Assembly (NCBI RefSeq): GCF_007828045.1
Contig: NZ_VITN01000016.1
Coordinates: 89,355 to 153,354 of the forward strand
DNA from: Nitrospirillum amazonense
Lineage (GTDB): Bacteria; Pseudomonadota; Alphaproteobacteria; Azospirillales; Azospirillaceae
DNA: 64,000 bases
Direction: 5' to 3'
The notes under the pieces were generated by a model. The model did no database searches, had not been told where the DNA came from, and saw only the letters and a list, made by a program, of their open reading frames with translations. The translations under genes and the position numbers were made by a program. The first letter of the stretch is position 1. Every line of letters starts with the position of its first letter. This document shows, one piece after another, positions 41,629 to 50,131 of the stretch.

Positions 41629-41655
41629 AGATGTGAATTCAGAAATGAAAAGAAA

Positions 41656-41681
41656 CGCCGCGCCAATATTGTGACGCGGCG
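41656..41681 (-). terminator. Intrinsic terminator of pepN
   Basis: CGCCGCG...CGCGGCG (7 bp, with a 12-base loop) is followed on the minus strand by TTTCTTTTC and on the plus strand by TATTTTGTTTTG. It lies 19 bases after the pepN stop. Confidence 0.8.
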
Positions 41682-41699
41682 CTATTTTGTTTTGTTTAT

Positions 41700-44378
41700 T
41701 TATCCGGCCAAGCTCTTCGACGCGATCTCATAGACATCGCGCGACAGGCCGGTGGTGCCGACGATGCGCTCCAGCGCCGCCTTGGCGTGTTCCTGCCGGC
41801 CGGAATCGTAGGGGCGCCAGCGGGCCAAAGGCTTCACCATGCGGCTGGCCACCTGGGGATTCAGCTTGTCCAGCATCAGCACCGTATCGGCCAGGAAGGC
41901 GTAGCCGCTGCCGTCGGCGGCATGGAACTTGGACGGGTTGCCGGCGAAGCTGCCCACCAGGGCGTAAACCTTGTTGGGGTTGCGGATGGAGAAGGACGGG
42001 TGGTCCATCAGGCCCCGCACCCGCTCCAGCGTGTCCGGCCGGTCGCTCAGCGCCTGCACCGCGAACCACTTGTCCATCACCAGCGGCTCATGCTTCCAGC
42101 GGTCGGCGAAGTCCGCCAGGCAGCCCGCGCGCTCGTCCATGGCGCTGTCGGCGATCAGGGCCAGCGCCGCGATGGCGTCGGTCATGGTGGCCGCGCCCTG
42201 GTATTGCGCCAGGCACAGGGCGCGGGCCGGGGCGTCGTCCAGCGCCATCAGATAGGCCAGGGCGGCGTTCTTGAGCGCGCGGCGGCCCATGGCGTCGGGC
42301 GTGATGATGAAGGCGCCATCGGTGCGGTTGCCGTCATAGGCCTTGCGGAAGGCGCCGTTCAGCTCGCGCGCCAGGGTGCGGCGCAAGGCCAGGCGGGCGG
42401 CATGGATGCCGTCCACGTCCACGGTGGCGCGCTGCTGGCCCAGATAACCCTCCGCCGGCAGGGCCAGCGCCAGGGCGGCGAACGCCCGGTCCTCTCCCGC
42501 CCGCGCCAGGGTTTGGGCCGTGGCGTCGATGTAGGCCTGGGGCACGGCGGCCTCGGCGCCTTTGGCCCGGGCATCGACATCGGCCAGGATCAGGCGGGTG
42601 GCCAGGGTCTGCCCCGCCTCCCACCGGTTGAAGGCGTCGCTGTCGTGCGCCATCAGGAAGGTCAGCGCGGCGTCGTCCTGCTTGAGGTCCAGCCGCACCG
42701 GGGCGGAGAAGCCGCGCAGCAGCGAGGGCACGGGCGCCTGCGGCACGCCGGTGAAGGTGTAGCTTTGCTCCGCCTCCGTCAGGGCGAGGGTGCGGGTGGT
42801 GGCGCCGGTGTCGGTTTCGCCCTGGAGGGTGAGGGGCACATCCTTGCCGTCCGGGCCCACCAAGCCCAGGGCCACGGGAATGACCTGGGGAAGCTTGTCC
42901 GGCTGGCCCGGCGTGGCCGGCACCGCCTGGCGCAAGGTCAGCGTGTAGGTGCCGGCGGCGGCATCGTGCCGGCCCTCGCCCGACACCACCGGTGTGCCGG
43001 CCTGGGAATACCAGCGCTGGAACCGCGCCCACAGCGGGTCGGTGGGCTTTTGGCCGTTGGCCTCCACCATGGCGGCCAGGAAGTCGTCCGTCGTCACCGC
43101 CTGGCCGTCGTGGCGGGCGAAATACAGGTCGATGCCCCGGCGATATCCCGCATGGCCCAGCAGGGTGCGGTACATGCGCAGCACCTCCGCCCCCTTCTCA
43201 TAGACGGTGGGCGTGTAAAAGTTGCTGATCTCGATATAGCTTTCCGGGCGCACGGAATGGGCGGTGGGGCCGGCGTCCTCGTTGAACTGCACCTGGCGCA
43301 GGCGCTGCACGTCCTGGATGCGCTTCACGGGCGCGGAGTTCATGTCGGCGGAGAATTCCTGGTCGCGGAAGACGGTCAGGCCTTCCTTCAGGCTCAGCTG
43401 GAACCAGTCGCGGCAGGTGACGCGGTTGCCTGTCCAGTTATGGAAGTACTCATGCGCCACCACCGTCTCGATGCCGAGGAAGTCGGTGTCGGTGGCCGTC
43501 TCCGGCTGGGCCAGGATGTACTTGGTGTTGAAGACGTTCAGGCTCTTGTTCTCCATCGCGCCCATGTTGAAGTCGGACACGGCGACGATGTTGAAGATGT
43601 CCAGGTCATACTCCAGGCCATAGACGTCCTCGTCCCATTTCATGGATTTCTTCAGGGACTCCATGGCATGGCCGCACTTGGCCTCATTCCCCGGTTCGAC
43701 ATAGATGCGCAGCGCCACCTCGCGGCCGGAGCGGGTGGTGAAGCGGTCCTCGATATGCACCAGCGTGCCGGCCACCAGCGCGAACAGGTAGCAGGGCTTG
43801 GGCCAGGGATCCTCCCACCGCGCCCAATGGCGCCCGGCTTCGGTCGCGCTGTCGCCGCTGGCCGTCAGGTTGCCGTTGGACAACAGCACGGGATAGCGCG
43901 ACCGCTCCGCCTCGATGATGGTGGTGTAGCGGGCCATCACGTCCGGGCGGTCCAGGAAATAGGTGATCTTGCGGAAGCCTTCCGCCTCGCACTGGGTGCA
44001 GTAGTTGCCGGAGGACTTGTACAGCCCCTCCAGCGCCGTATTGTCCTGCGGCCGGGTGCGGGTGGTGATCTCCACCGTGGCGTGGTCGGCCAGGCCGGCC
44101 AGGCTCAGCCGGTCCGGCGTCAGGGTGTAATCGTCGGGCCCCAGCAGGCGGTTGTCCACCCGCACGGCCAGCAGTTCCAGTTCCTGGCCGTCCAAGTCCA
44201 GCGCGGCGGTGGTGTTCCCCGAGGCCGGGTTGCGCCGCACGGCAAGGGTGGAGCGGATGGTGGCCGCCTCTTCCCGCAAATCGACATGCAGATCCACGGT
44301 GTCGATCAGCCACGCCGGCGGGGCGTAATCGCGAAGATGGATGGCGTGGGGCGTGGCCGTGTCGAGGCGGCTGTCCAT
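41700..44378 (-). CDS. pepN: Aminopeptidase N (M1 family)
   Basis: Zinc aminopeptidase that trims peptides in the cytoplasm; 892 residues, close to E. coli PepN (870). The exopeptidase motif GAMEN is at 273-277, the zinc motif HEYFH at 309-313, and the third ligand E332 in LKEGLTVF. ATG at 44378 follows GGAA by 9 bases and gives MDSRLDTATPHAIHLRDYAPP; an open 96-base extension upstream is low-complexity. Single gene with a bidirectional-looking terminator. Confidence 0.96.
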   Translation of the reverse strand: MDSRLDTATPHAIHLRDYAPPAWLIDTVDLHVDLREEAATIRSTLAVRRNPASGNTTAALDLDGQELELLAVRVDNRLLGPDDYTLTPDRLSLAGLADHATVEITTRTRPQDNTALEGLYKSSGNYCTQCEAEGFRKITYFLDRPDVMARYTTIIEAERSRYPVLLSNGNLTASGDSATEAGRHWARWEDPWPKPCYLFALVAGTLVHIEDRFTTRSGREVALRIYVEPGNEAKCGHAMESLKKSMKWDEDVYGLEYDLDIFNIVAVSDFNMGAMENKSLNVFNTKYILAQPETATDTDFLGIETVVAHEYFHNWTGNRVTCRDWFQLSLKEGLTVFRDQEFSADMNSAPVKRIQDVQRLRQVQFNEDAGPTAHSVRPESYIEISNFYTPTVYEKGAEVLRMYRTLLGHAGYRRGIDLYFARHDGQAVTTDDFLAAMVEANGQKPTDPLWARFQRWYSQAGTPVVSGEGRHDAAAGTYTLTLRQAVPATPGQPDKLPQVIPVALGLVGPDGKDVPLTLQGETDTGATTRTLALTEAEQSYTFTGVPQAPVPSLLRGFSAPVRLDLKQDDAALTFLMAHDSDAFNRWEAGQTLATRLILADVDARAKGAEAAVPQAYIDATAQTLARAGEDRAFAALALALPAEGYLGQQRATVDVDGIHAARLALRRTLARELNGAFRKAYDGNRTDGAFIITPDAMGRRALKNAALAYLMALDDAPARALCLAQYQGAATMTDAIAALALIADSAMDERAGCLADFADRWKHEPLVMDKWFAVQALSDRPDTLERVRGLMDHPSFSIRNPNKVYALVGSFAGNPSKFHAADGSGYAFLADTVLMLDKLNPQVASRMVKPLARWRPYDSGRQEHAKAALERIVGTTGLSRDVYEIASKSLAG

Positions 44379-44630
44379 GGGATGGGTTCCGTTGGAATTA
44401 TGGTTGGCGGCCAGGATAGGGGAGGGTGCCGCACCACGCCAACCCCCCTTTGCCCCGGGGCGCGATGGGGGCATCCGTCAGGCGCCTGCGGTGACCTTAT
44501 TCGCCTGCCCTCCCCGGTTGGGCAGGGGGCCTGTCCTGATGACTTAGGCGGGTATTTTGGGCAGGCTGCCTACGGCCTTAGGCTGTATCCTTCGGGTATG
44601 AGCGGGAGAGGTAAGTCAGGGTAGGTCCCC

Positions 44631-45251
44631 GTGCAGGTCGTGCAGTCGGATCTGGTGGTTTTATCGGTCGCGGGCGCCGTTGTGGCCGCCATCGCGCTGC
44701 TGGAAGTGCTGCGCCTGGTGATTGTGGACATCTACGAATGGGCGGCGAAATACCGCCGCATCAAGTACGAGATCCAGCAGACCCGACGCACCACGGAAAA
44801 CTTGTGGGCCACCAACCGGGCCAACGCCGCCCTGCGTGACCGGCGCAACGCCGAACGCTTCCGCCTCAACACCATCCTGCACCGCATGGAGCAGGAGCGC
44901 GAGGAGTTGGAGCGGCGGCGGGTGGAGGTTTGGCATGAGGTGGGTGACGCCACCCTGGACGACCAGCTCTACCTGGCGGACCTGAACAGCCGCAGCCTGA
45001 TGGAACGGGCGGCGGCGGGGATGGAGGAGATCTGCCCCATCTGGCGCTACACCCACCGCGTCCGGGTATGGGCGGGGAATGAGCGGCAGGCCCGTTCCCG
45101 CCTTCTACTGGCCTTCAGTCCCAAGGATGGCTTCACCATCAACAATTTGCGCGCCGCCCAGGGCTTCAAGGCGGTGGCGGAGGCGGCGGCCGCCGGCCGG
45201 TCGGCGGCGCAGTCCCGCCTGGTGCGACCGCACCGGCGCCTGGTGCGCTGA
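44631..45251 (+). CDS. Unknown membrane-anchored coiled-coil protein, module copy 1, first gene
   Basis: A 206-residue protein I do not recognise. One membrane helix near the N-terminus (about 8-32) leads into LLEVLRLVIVDIYE, then a long charged helical stretch (36-100) ending in ERRRVEVWH (94-102). After it come ICPIWRYTHRVRVWA and a basic Arg-rich C-terminus. It aligns without gaps to the protein at 47492-48073 over residues 1-102, with 53 identities counted by hand. The start is GTG with AGGT 4 bases upstream. Its stop overlaps the next gene's start by one base, so the pair is probably coupled and may form a complex. Confidence 0.8.
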   Translation: MQVVQSDLVVLSVAGAVVAAIALLEVLRLVIVDIYEWAAKYRRIKYEIQQTRRTTENLWATNRANAALRDRRNAERFRLNTILHRMEQEREELERRRVEVWHEVGDATLDDQLYLADLNSRSLMERAAAGMEEICPIWRYTHRVRVWAGNERQARSRLLLAFSPKDGFTINNLRAAQGFKAVAEAAAAGRSAAQSRLVRPHRRLVR

Positions 45252-46003
45252 TGACGGGCGGCTACAGCAACCTCAACTTCATGGTCTTCATCATCCTGGC
45301 CATCGGCGGGGCCTTCCTGGCCTTCTCCGTCCGCCGCATCCTGTTCAAGATCCGGGAAACGGAACGGCGCATCGCCGCCACGGTGGACGAGAAGAACGAG
45401 GCCGCCGCCGACCTGCGGGTCGCCCGCCAGCAGGAGGAACAGCTGCTCCAGGCCCTGGAGGAGGGGGAGGAGGCGCTGCGCGAGATCGCGCGTAGAACGG
45501 AGGAGGTGCAGAACCGTATGGCGGTGCTGCGCCAGGCCACGCCCCGTCCGCTGAACCTGGTCTCCCTGGAGTGGGCGCAGGGTGACCACCTGTATGAGGC
45601 GCACCTGCGCAACGTGGTGGCGCCCCGCCATGTGGGCCGCACCGTGGGCGGCATGGCCGAGGCCGGGGTGGTGCACGGCTACGCCCCCACCGAGGCCGAT
45701 TTCCGCGCGCTGGTCACCAACCGCCTGGCCAGTGAAGGCGGCTACATCATCAGCAGCGTGTTGCCCATCTCGCTGGGTGACGAGGGCCCCGCCGTTGACG
45801 GTGCCGGCGCCGCCCCGGTGGAACCGCCGGCGGAGGATGAGCCCCTTGGTGACCTGATGGGAAGCCACGGGGCGGATGATGGCGCGGCGGTGGAACCGCC
45901 GGTTCCCGCCGGGCCCAAGCCCCTGCCGGTGCGCCCGCCCACCGCCACGCGGGGCGTGCCACGCGGTATGGGCCTGACACCCGCCCCGGCCGCCGGTGGC
46001 TGA
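45251..46003 (+). CDS. Unknown membrane-anchored coiled-coil protein, module copy 1, second gene
   Basis: A 250-residue protein of no family I recognise. One membrane helix at about 9-29 (FMVFIILAIGGAFLAFSV), then a strongly charged coiled coil at 33-95 starting KIRETERR, a short conserved domain (PRPLNLVSLEWAQGD, then VVHGYAPTEADFR at 140-152), and a Pro/Ala/Asp-rich tail from about 180. It is clearly related to the protein at 48095-48667: TERR, PRxLNL and VVHGYA recur in the same order, but that copy lacks the Pro-rich tail. ATG overlaps the upstream stop (TGATG). Confidence 0.8.
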   Translation: MTGGYSNLNFMVFIILAIGGAFLAFSVRRILFKIRETERRIAATVDEKNEAAADLRVARQQEEQLLQALEEGEEALREIARRTEEVQNRMAVLRQATPRPLNLVSLEWAQGDHLYEAHLRNVVAPRHVGRTVGGMAEAGVVHGYAPTEADFRALVTNRLASEGGYIISSVLPISLGDEGPAVDGAGAAPVEPPAEDEPLGDLMGSHGADDGAAVEPPVPAGPKPLPVRPPTATRGVPRGMGLTPAPAAGG

Positions 46004-46265
46004 GGCCGCGCCCGCGCTCCCGCGCCGAAGATCACCCATGCCACCGCAGCCGCCTCAGGGGACTTGCGCCTGCCGTCGCCAGCGGCTATCTCTCTGCCCG
46101 TGCATCAAGAGTTGAGCTGACGCTCAACGCCAACCTGCTTTACCCGGCAAGGTGGCGCTTCCCCCAAAAGGGAAGGATGTGGCCGATCCGGCAATGAACG
46201 GGAAGCAGCCACGTGAGTCCGTTTCGCTCTTGGTCCAGACTTGAGACCATGAAGGCTGCGTTCCC

Positions 46266-47348
46266 ATGACCACCGATACGTTACCCACCCAATTCGCCGC
46301 CCAGCAGTTCGCCGCCCAGCAGTTCGCCAGCGACAATTATTCCGGTGTCTGTCCGGAGGCCTGGGCCGCCATGGCGGAGGCCAACAGCGGCCACGCCGCC
46401 GCCTATGGCGAGGATGTGTGGACGGCGAAGGCCGCCGACGCCTTTCGCCAGCTGTTCGGCACCCCCTGCGACGTGTTCTTCGCCTTCAACGGCACGGCGG
46501 CCAACTCGCTGGCCCTGGCCTCGCTCTGCCAGTCCTACCATAGCGTCATCTGCTCGGCCTCCGCCCACGTGGAGACGGATGAGTGCGGCGCGCCGGAGTT
46601 CTTCTCGAACGGGTCCAAGCTGCTGGTGGCGCAGACGGCGGACGGCAAGCTGACGCCGGATGCCATCCGGGCGTTGGCCACCGGCCGGTCGGACATTCAT
46701 TTCCCCAAGCCCCGCGCCGTCACGATCACCCAACCGACGGAGACCGGGCAGGTCTACAGCCTGGAGGAGATCCGCGCCATCTCCGCCGTTTGCCGCGACC
46801 TGGGCCTGCGCCTGCACATGGACGGCGCCCGCTTCGCCAACGCTTGCGCCAGCCTGGGCTGTTCCCCGGCGGAGATGACCTGGAAGTCCGGCGTGGACGT
46901 GCTGTGCTTCGGCGGCACCAAGAACGGCATGGCTGTGGGTGAGGCCATCCTGTTCTTCGACAAGGCTCTGGCCGAGGATTTCGATTACCGCTGCAAGCAG
47001 GCGGGCCAGTTGGCGTCCAAGATGCGCTTCCTGTCCGCCCCGTGGGCGCGCATGCTGCAAAACGGCGCCTGGCTGCGCAACGCCGCCCATGCCAACGCCG
47101 GGGCCCAGCGTCTGGCGGCGGGCTTGGCGGGGGTGCCGGGCGTGGCGCCCCTGTTCCCGGTGCAGGCCAACGCCGTGTTCCTGACGGCGCCGGCGGCGGT
47201 GCTGGAGGGCCTGCGGGCGCGCGGCTGGCGCTTCTACACCTTCATCGGCGGTGGCGCCCGCTTCATGTTCGCCTGGGATACCCAGCCGGAACGGGTGGAC
47301 CAACTGGTGGCCGACATCCGGGACTTGGCCCGCGCGGCCGCCGCGTGA
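46266..47348 (+). CDS. ltaE: Threonine aldolase family PLP enzyme
   Basis: A 360-residue fold-type I PLP enzyme of the beta-eliminating lyase/threonine aldolase family, expected to cleave threonine or allo-threonine to glycine and acetaldehyde. The PLP lysine is K219 in CFGGTKNGMAVGE; other family motifs are FFAFNGTAANSLAL, SAHVETDECGAPE and LHMDGARFANA. The N-terminus carries a tandem repeat QFAAQ-QFAAQ-QFAS encoded by two identical 15-base units. AAGG lies about 10 bases before the ATG. It stands between the two copies of the unknown module, on the same strand, with 262 bases of upstream region suggesting its own promoter. Confidence 0.92.
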   Translation: MTTDTLPTQFAAQQFAAQQFASDNYSGVCPEAWAAMAEANSGHAAAYGEDVWTAKAADAFRQLFGTPCDVFFAFNGTAANSLALASLCQSYHSVICSASAHVETDECGAPEFFSNGSKLLVAQTADGKLTPDAIRALATGRSDIHFPKPRAVTITQPTETGQVYSLEEIRAISAVCRDLGLRLHMDGARFANACASLGCSPAEMTWKSGVDVLCFGGTKNGMAVGEAILFFDKALAEDFDYRCKQAGQLASKMRFLSAPWARMLQNGAWLRNAAHANAGAQRLAAGLAGVPGVAPLFPVQANAVFLTAPAAVLEGLRARGWRFYTFIGGGARFMFAWDTQPERVDQLVADIRDLARAAAA

Positions 47349-47368
47349 GCGGCGTCCCGCACGCTGTG

Positions 47369-47411
47369 ACGGGCCCTATACGGAAGATTTTATTTAAAAT
47401 TTAGGGCCCGT
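47369..47411. promoter_or_regulatory. Perfect 10-bp inverted repeat around an AT-rich core
   Basis: ACGGGCCCTA and TAGGGCCCGT enclose 23 bases that include TTTTATTTAAAATT, an exceptional AT tract for this genome. It lies 21 bases after the ltaE stop and 81 before the next gene. It could be an ltaE terminator, or a promoter/operator for the second module copy. A smaller dyad ACGG...CCGT follows at 47414-47429. Confidence 0.55.
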
Positions 47412-47491
47412 TAACGGCCAATTGACCGTACAACTTTGAAGTGGACTTCCATGCGATAAGCGACCGTTCGTCCCCGACAGCCGAGGCCCTG

Positions 47492-48073
47492 GTGCACTTC
47501 GAGAAACCGGATCTGGTGATCATAACCATCGTGGGCGCCATCCTGGCGGGGGTAATGCTGCTGGAACTGCTGCGCCTGGTCATCAACGACGTCTATGAGA
47601 TGATCGCCCGCCACGCGAAGGTGAAAAAGGAAATCGACCAGATCCGGCGCACGGCGGAAAAGGTGGTGGCGGCCAACCGCGACACCGCCCGGGTGCGCGA
47701 CGCGCGCATCGCCCTGCGCTTTCGCGAGACCAGCACCCTCCAGCGCCTGGAAAAGGAATGTGAGGAGTTCGAGCGGCGGCGGGTGGAGGTGTGGCACGAC
47801 CTTGGCGGGCCCTCGGCCAGCGGCCTGGCGCTTTATTCCGCCGACATCAGCAACAGCGCGCTGACCAACGGCGTGGTCGCGGGCATGGAATCGATCTGCC
47901 CGCTGTGGCGCCACCTGCACCGTGCCCGCGTCTGGGCCCGGACGGAGATGGAGGCCCGCACCGCCCTGCAACAGGAATTCGCCCTGGCCGACGGCTACAC
48001 CGTCACCAACGTGCGGCAGGTCCAGGGCTCGGGCGCCCCCGGCGCCCAGCGCGGCGTGGTCCGGCCGGGCTGA
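47492..48073 (+). CDS. Unknown membrane-anchored coiled-coil protein, module copy 2, first gene
   Basis: A 193-residue paralogue of the protein at 44631-45251. Membrane helix about 8-31 (LVIITIVGAILAGVMLLELL), LLELLRLVINDVYE, a charged helix, ERRRVEVWH at 94-102, then ICPLWRHLHRARVWA. The start GTG at 47492 was chosen because GAGG lies 6 bases upstream and because it makes the two paralogues collinear from residue 1; GTG at 47441 would add 17 residues without a ribosome site. The two proteins diverge most at the C-terminus. Function unknown. Confidence 0.8.
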   Translation: MHFEKPDLVIITIVGAILAGVMLLELLRLVINDVYEMIARHAKVKKEIDQIRRTAEKVVAANRDTARVRDARIALRFRETSTLQRLEKECEEFERRRVEVWHDLGGPSASGLALYSADISNSALTNGVVAGMESICPLWRHLHRARVWARTEMEARTALQQEFALADGYTVTNVRQVQGSGAPGAQRGVVRPG

Positions 48074-48094
48074 AGGGAAGGGGAGGGTGGTTCC

Positions 48095-48667
48095 ATGATG
48101 CTGTCCGACGCCCTGGCGGAAGCCTACGCCAACCCCAACCCCGGCCACGTCTGCGCCATGGCGGTGGGCGGCGCCATCATGGCCTGGTCACTCAAGCGCC
48201 TGATCACCGAGGTGCGCAAGACCGAGCGGCGGGTGAGCGCCGCGGTGGAGGAACGCAACAAGGCCGCCGCCAGCCTGCGTCAGGCCCGCCTGCAGGAAGG
48301 GGAACTGCGCACCGCCCTGCAGGACTTGGATGCGGAGTTGGAGGAGATCGCCACCCGCGCCCGCGATGTCGAGGCCCGGCGCGGCACGCTGCAGCAGGTC
48401 ATCCCGCGCCACCTGAACCTGTTCTCCCAGGCCTGGTCGCAGGGCGACACCCTGTTCGAGGCGCGGATCAGCCTGGTGACGGGCCTGGGCGGCGGCAAGA
48501 GCGGCGCCCGCGTCGTCCACGGCTACGCCGCCGGTCCCCGCGACTTCCGCAACAAGCTGATGGTCCGTTTCCCGCCCGCCTCCTATGTCGTGATCGACAT
48601 GGCGGCCGTCGATCTGGGCGAACTGGACATGGCCGTCAGCAATCTGGGCAGCGCCAACCAGCCCTGA
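48095..48667 (+). CDS. Unknown membrane-anchored coiled-coil protein, module copy 2, second gene
   Basis: A 190-residue paralogue of the protein at 45251-46003. Probable membrane helix at about 19-36 (VCAMAVGGAIMAWSL), a charged coiled coil from about 38 (EVRKTERRVSAAVEERNKAA) to 95, then PRHLNLFSQAWSQGD and VVHGYAAGPRDFR. It ends shortly after VDLGELDMAVSNLG without the Pro-rich tail of its relative. GAGGG lies 6 bases before the ATG, and 21 bases separate it from the upstream partner. Repeat copy C follows 88 bases downstream. Confidence 0.8.
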   Translation: MMLSDALAEAYANPNPGHVCAMAVGGAIMAWSLKRLITEVRKTERRVSAAVEERNKAAASLRQARLQEGELRTALQDLDAELEEIATRARDVEARRGTLQQVIPRHLNLFSQAWSQGDTLFEARISLVTGLGGGKSGARVVHGYAAGPRDFRNKLMVRFPPASYVVIDMAAVDLGELDMAVSNLGSANQP

Positions 48668-48755
48668 GGACGGCTTCAGCGTGTGTCAGCGTCTTTGCAC
48701 GACAGCACTCAGGAAAGTCAGACCAGCGGCACGAGATGGTGACTCGCGCCGCTGT

Positions 48756-48846
48756 AGGCCCCGACCGGGGCCGCCGGAGCGAGCACCGGAGGGCGCAGCG
48801 AGGACGAGCCTAGGCGGACGGATGTCCGCCGCCCGGCGCATGAGGG
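48756..48846 (+). repeat. Dispersed structured repeat, copy C
   Basis: A 91-base element. The first hairpin GGCCCC-GACC-GGGGCC has the same loop as copy B but a wholly different, still complementary stem. GAGGACGAGCCTAG follows, then GGCGGAC-GGAT-GTCCGCC, then the tail GCCCGGCGCATGAGGG. It is sense to the module-copy-2 genes and antisense to the SUF operon that ends at 48883. Confidence 0.8.
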
Positions 48847-48848
48847 GG

Positions 48849-48874
48849 GCATTTGAACGGTCACGTTCAAATGC
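48849..48874. terminator. Perfect 11-bp hairpin at the end of the SUF operon
   Basis: GCATTTGAACG-GTCA-CGTTCAAATGC, a perfect stem with a four-base loop, 9 bases beyond the last SUF gene. There is no T-run on the minus strand, so it may be an mRNA 3'-end stabiliser rather than a standard terminator. Confidence 0.5.
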
Positions 48875-48882
48875 CGCGCGTA

Positions 48883-49230
48883 TCAGACCGTGAAGCTCTC
48901 GCCGCAGCCGCAGCGCCCCTTTTCATTCGGGTTGGTGAAGACGAAGCCCGACTGGAACTTGTCTTCCTTGTAGTCCATCTCCGTGCCCAGCAGGAACATG
49001 GTGGAGGCTGGGTCGAGCAGCAGGGTGACGCCCTTCTCCTCCACCACTTCCTCGAAGGGCTTCTTGGCGTCGGCGTATTCGACGAAATAGCTGAGGCCGG
49101 AGCAGCCGCGCGCCTTCACGCCGACGCGCAGGCCCACGGCCGGCGTCTCGCGCTGGGCCATGATCTCTTTGACGCGGCTTGCGGCGGCATCGGTCAGGCT
49201 CATCGCCTTAGGGCGTTCCATGCGGCTCAT
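48883..49230 (-). CDS. sufA: A-type Fe-S carrier (SufA/IscA/ErpA-like)
   Basis: Receives Fe-S clusters from the SUF scaffold and hands them to target proteins; 115 residues. The three cluster-binding cysteines are C43 (ARGCSG), C107 and C109 (GRCGCGESFTV). ATG at 49230 follows GGAG by 9 bases. Last gene of the SUF operon, 18 bases after sufT. Which A-type subclass it belongs to cannot be decided from motifs; operon position favours SufA. Confidence 0.93.
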   Translation of the reverse strand: MSRMERPKAMSLTDAAASRVKEIMAQRETPAVGLRVGVKARGCSGLSYFVEYADAKKPFEEVVEEKGVTLLLDPASTMFLLGTEMDYKEDKFQSGFVFTNPNEKGRCGCGESFTV

Positions 49231-49248
49231 GATTCAGATCTCCACACG

Positions 49249-49638
49249 TCAGAACATGTTGAGGGCGACGCGCGCCTCGTCGGACATCAGGCTGGGGTTC
49301 CAGGCCGGTTCCCACACCAGGTTCACGGTCACGTCCTTGACCCCGTCGACGCTGCCGACGACGCCCTGCACCTGGCCCGGCATCTCGCCCGCCACGGGGC
49401 AGCCGGGGGCGGTCAGGGTCATATCGATCTCGACCTGGCCTTCCGCGTCGATGTCGCAGCGGTAGATCAGGCCCAGCTCATAGATGTTCACCGGGATTTC
49501 GGGGTCGTAGACGGTCTTCAGCGCCTCCGTCACGCGGTCCGCCAGGGGGGCGTCCGGGGGCAGCTTGTCCTCATCCGGGATGGTGGCCGGCGCTTGCAGC
49601 GTAATATCCGGCGCGATGGGTCGTTCGGCTCCAGACAT
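49249..49638 (-). CDS. sufT: SUF system accessory protein SufT (MIP18/DUF59)
   Basis: A 129-residue MIP18-family protein that helps Fe-S cluster maturation. Features: TEALKTVYDPEIPVNIYELG, the strand IDMTLTAPGCPV with the conserved Thr-Ala-Pro-Gly-Cys, and VNLVWEPAWNPSLM near the C-terminus. Residues 1-30 are a Pro-rich lead. ATG at 49638 follows GGAG by 9 bases; 5 bases after the sufU stop. Confidence 0.92.
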   Translation of the reverse strand: MSGAERPIAPDITLQAPATIPDEDKLPPDAPLADRVTEALKTVYDPEIPVNIYELGLIYRCDIDAEGQVEIDMTLTAPGCPVAGEMPGQVQGVVGSVDGVKDVTVNLVWEPAWNPSLMSDEARVALNMF

Positions 49639-49643
49639 CTCGC

Positions 49644-50131
49644 TCACTCCGTCGTCGTCTTGTCGTCGCCCTCGAGGGCGGCGTGCCCCTCGAGCGCTGC
49701 ATGCATGGTGTGCCACGCCAGGGTCGCGCACTTCACGCGCATGGGGAATTCCCGCACGCCCGCCAGTACGTCCAGGCGCTCCACCGCCTCCAGATCCAGG
49801 TGCCCGTGGTCGGTGTGCTCGTGGTCGTCCTTGGTGCACATGTCGTGGAAGTGGCCGAACAGGGCCTCGGCCTCCGCTTCCGTCTTGCCCTTCAGCGTCT
49901 CCGTCATCAGCGAGGCGCTGGCCTGGCTGATGGCGCAGCCGCGGCCGTCGAAATGGGCATCGTTGACCAGGCCGTCGGGCCCGATGCTGAGGTAGACGTT
50001 GATCTTGTCGCCGCACAGCGGGTTCTCCCCCCGGGCCATGCGGTTGAAGCTTTCGGGCTTGCCGAAGTTCCGGGGGTGCTTGCCATGGTCCAGGATCACT
50101 TCCTGGTACAGGTCGCGCAGATCGTCGAACA

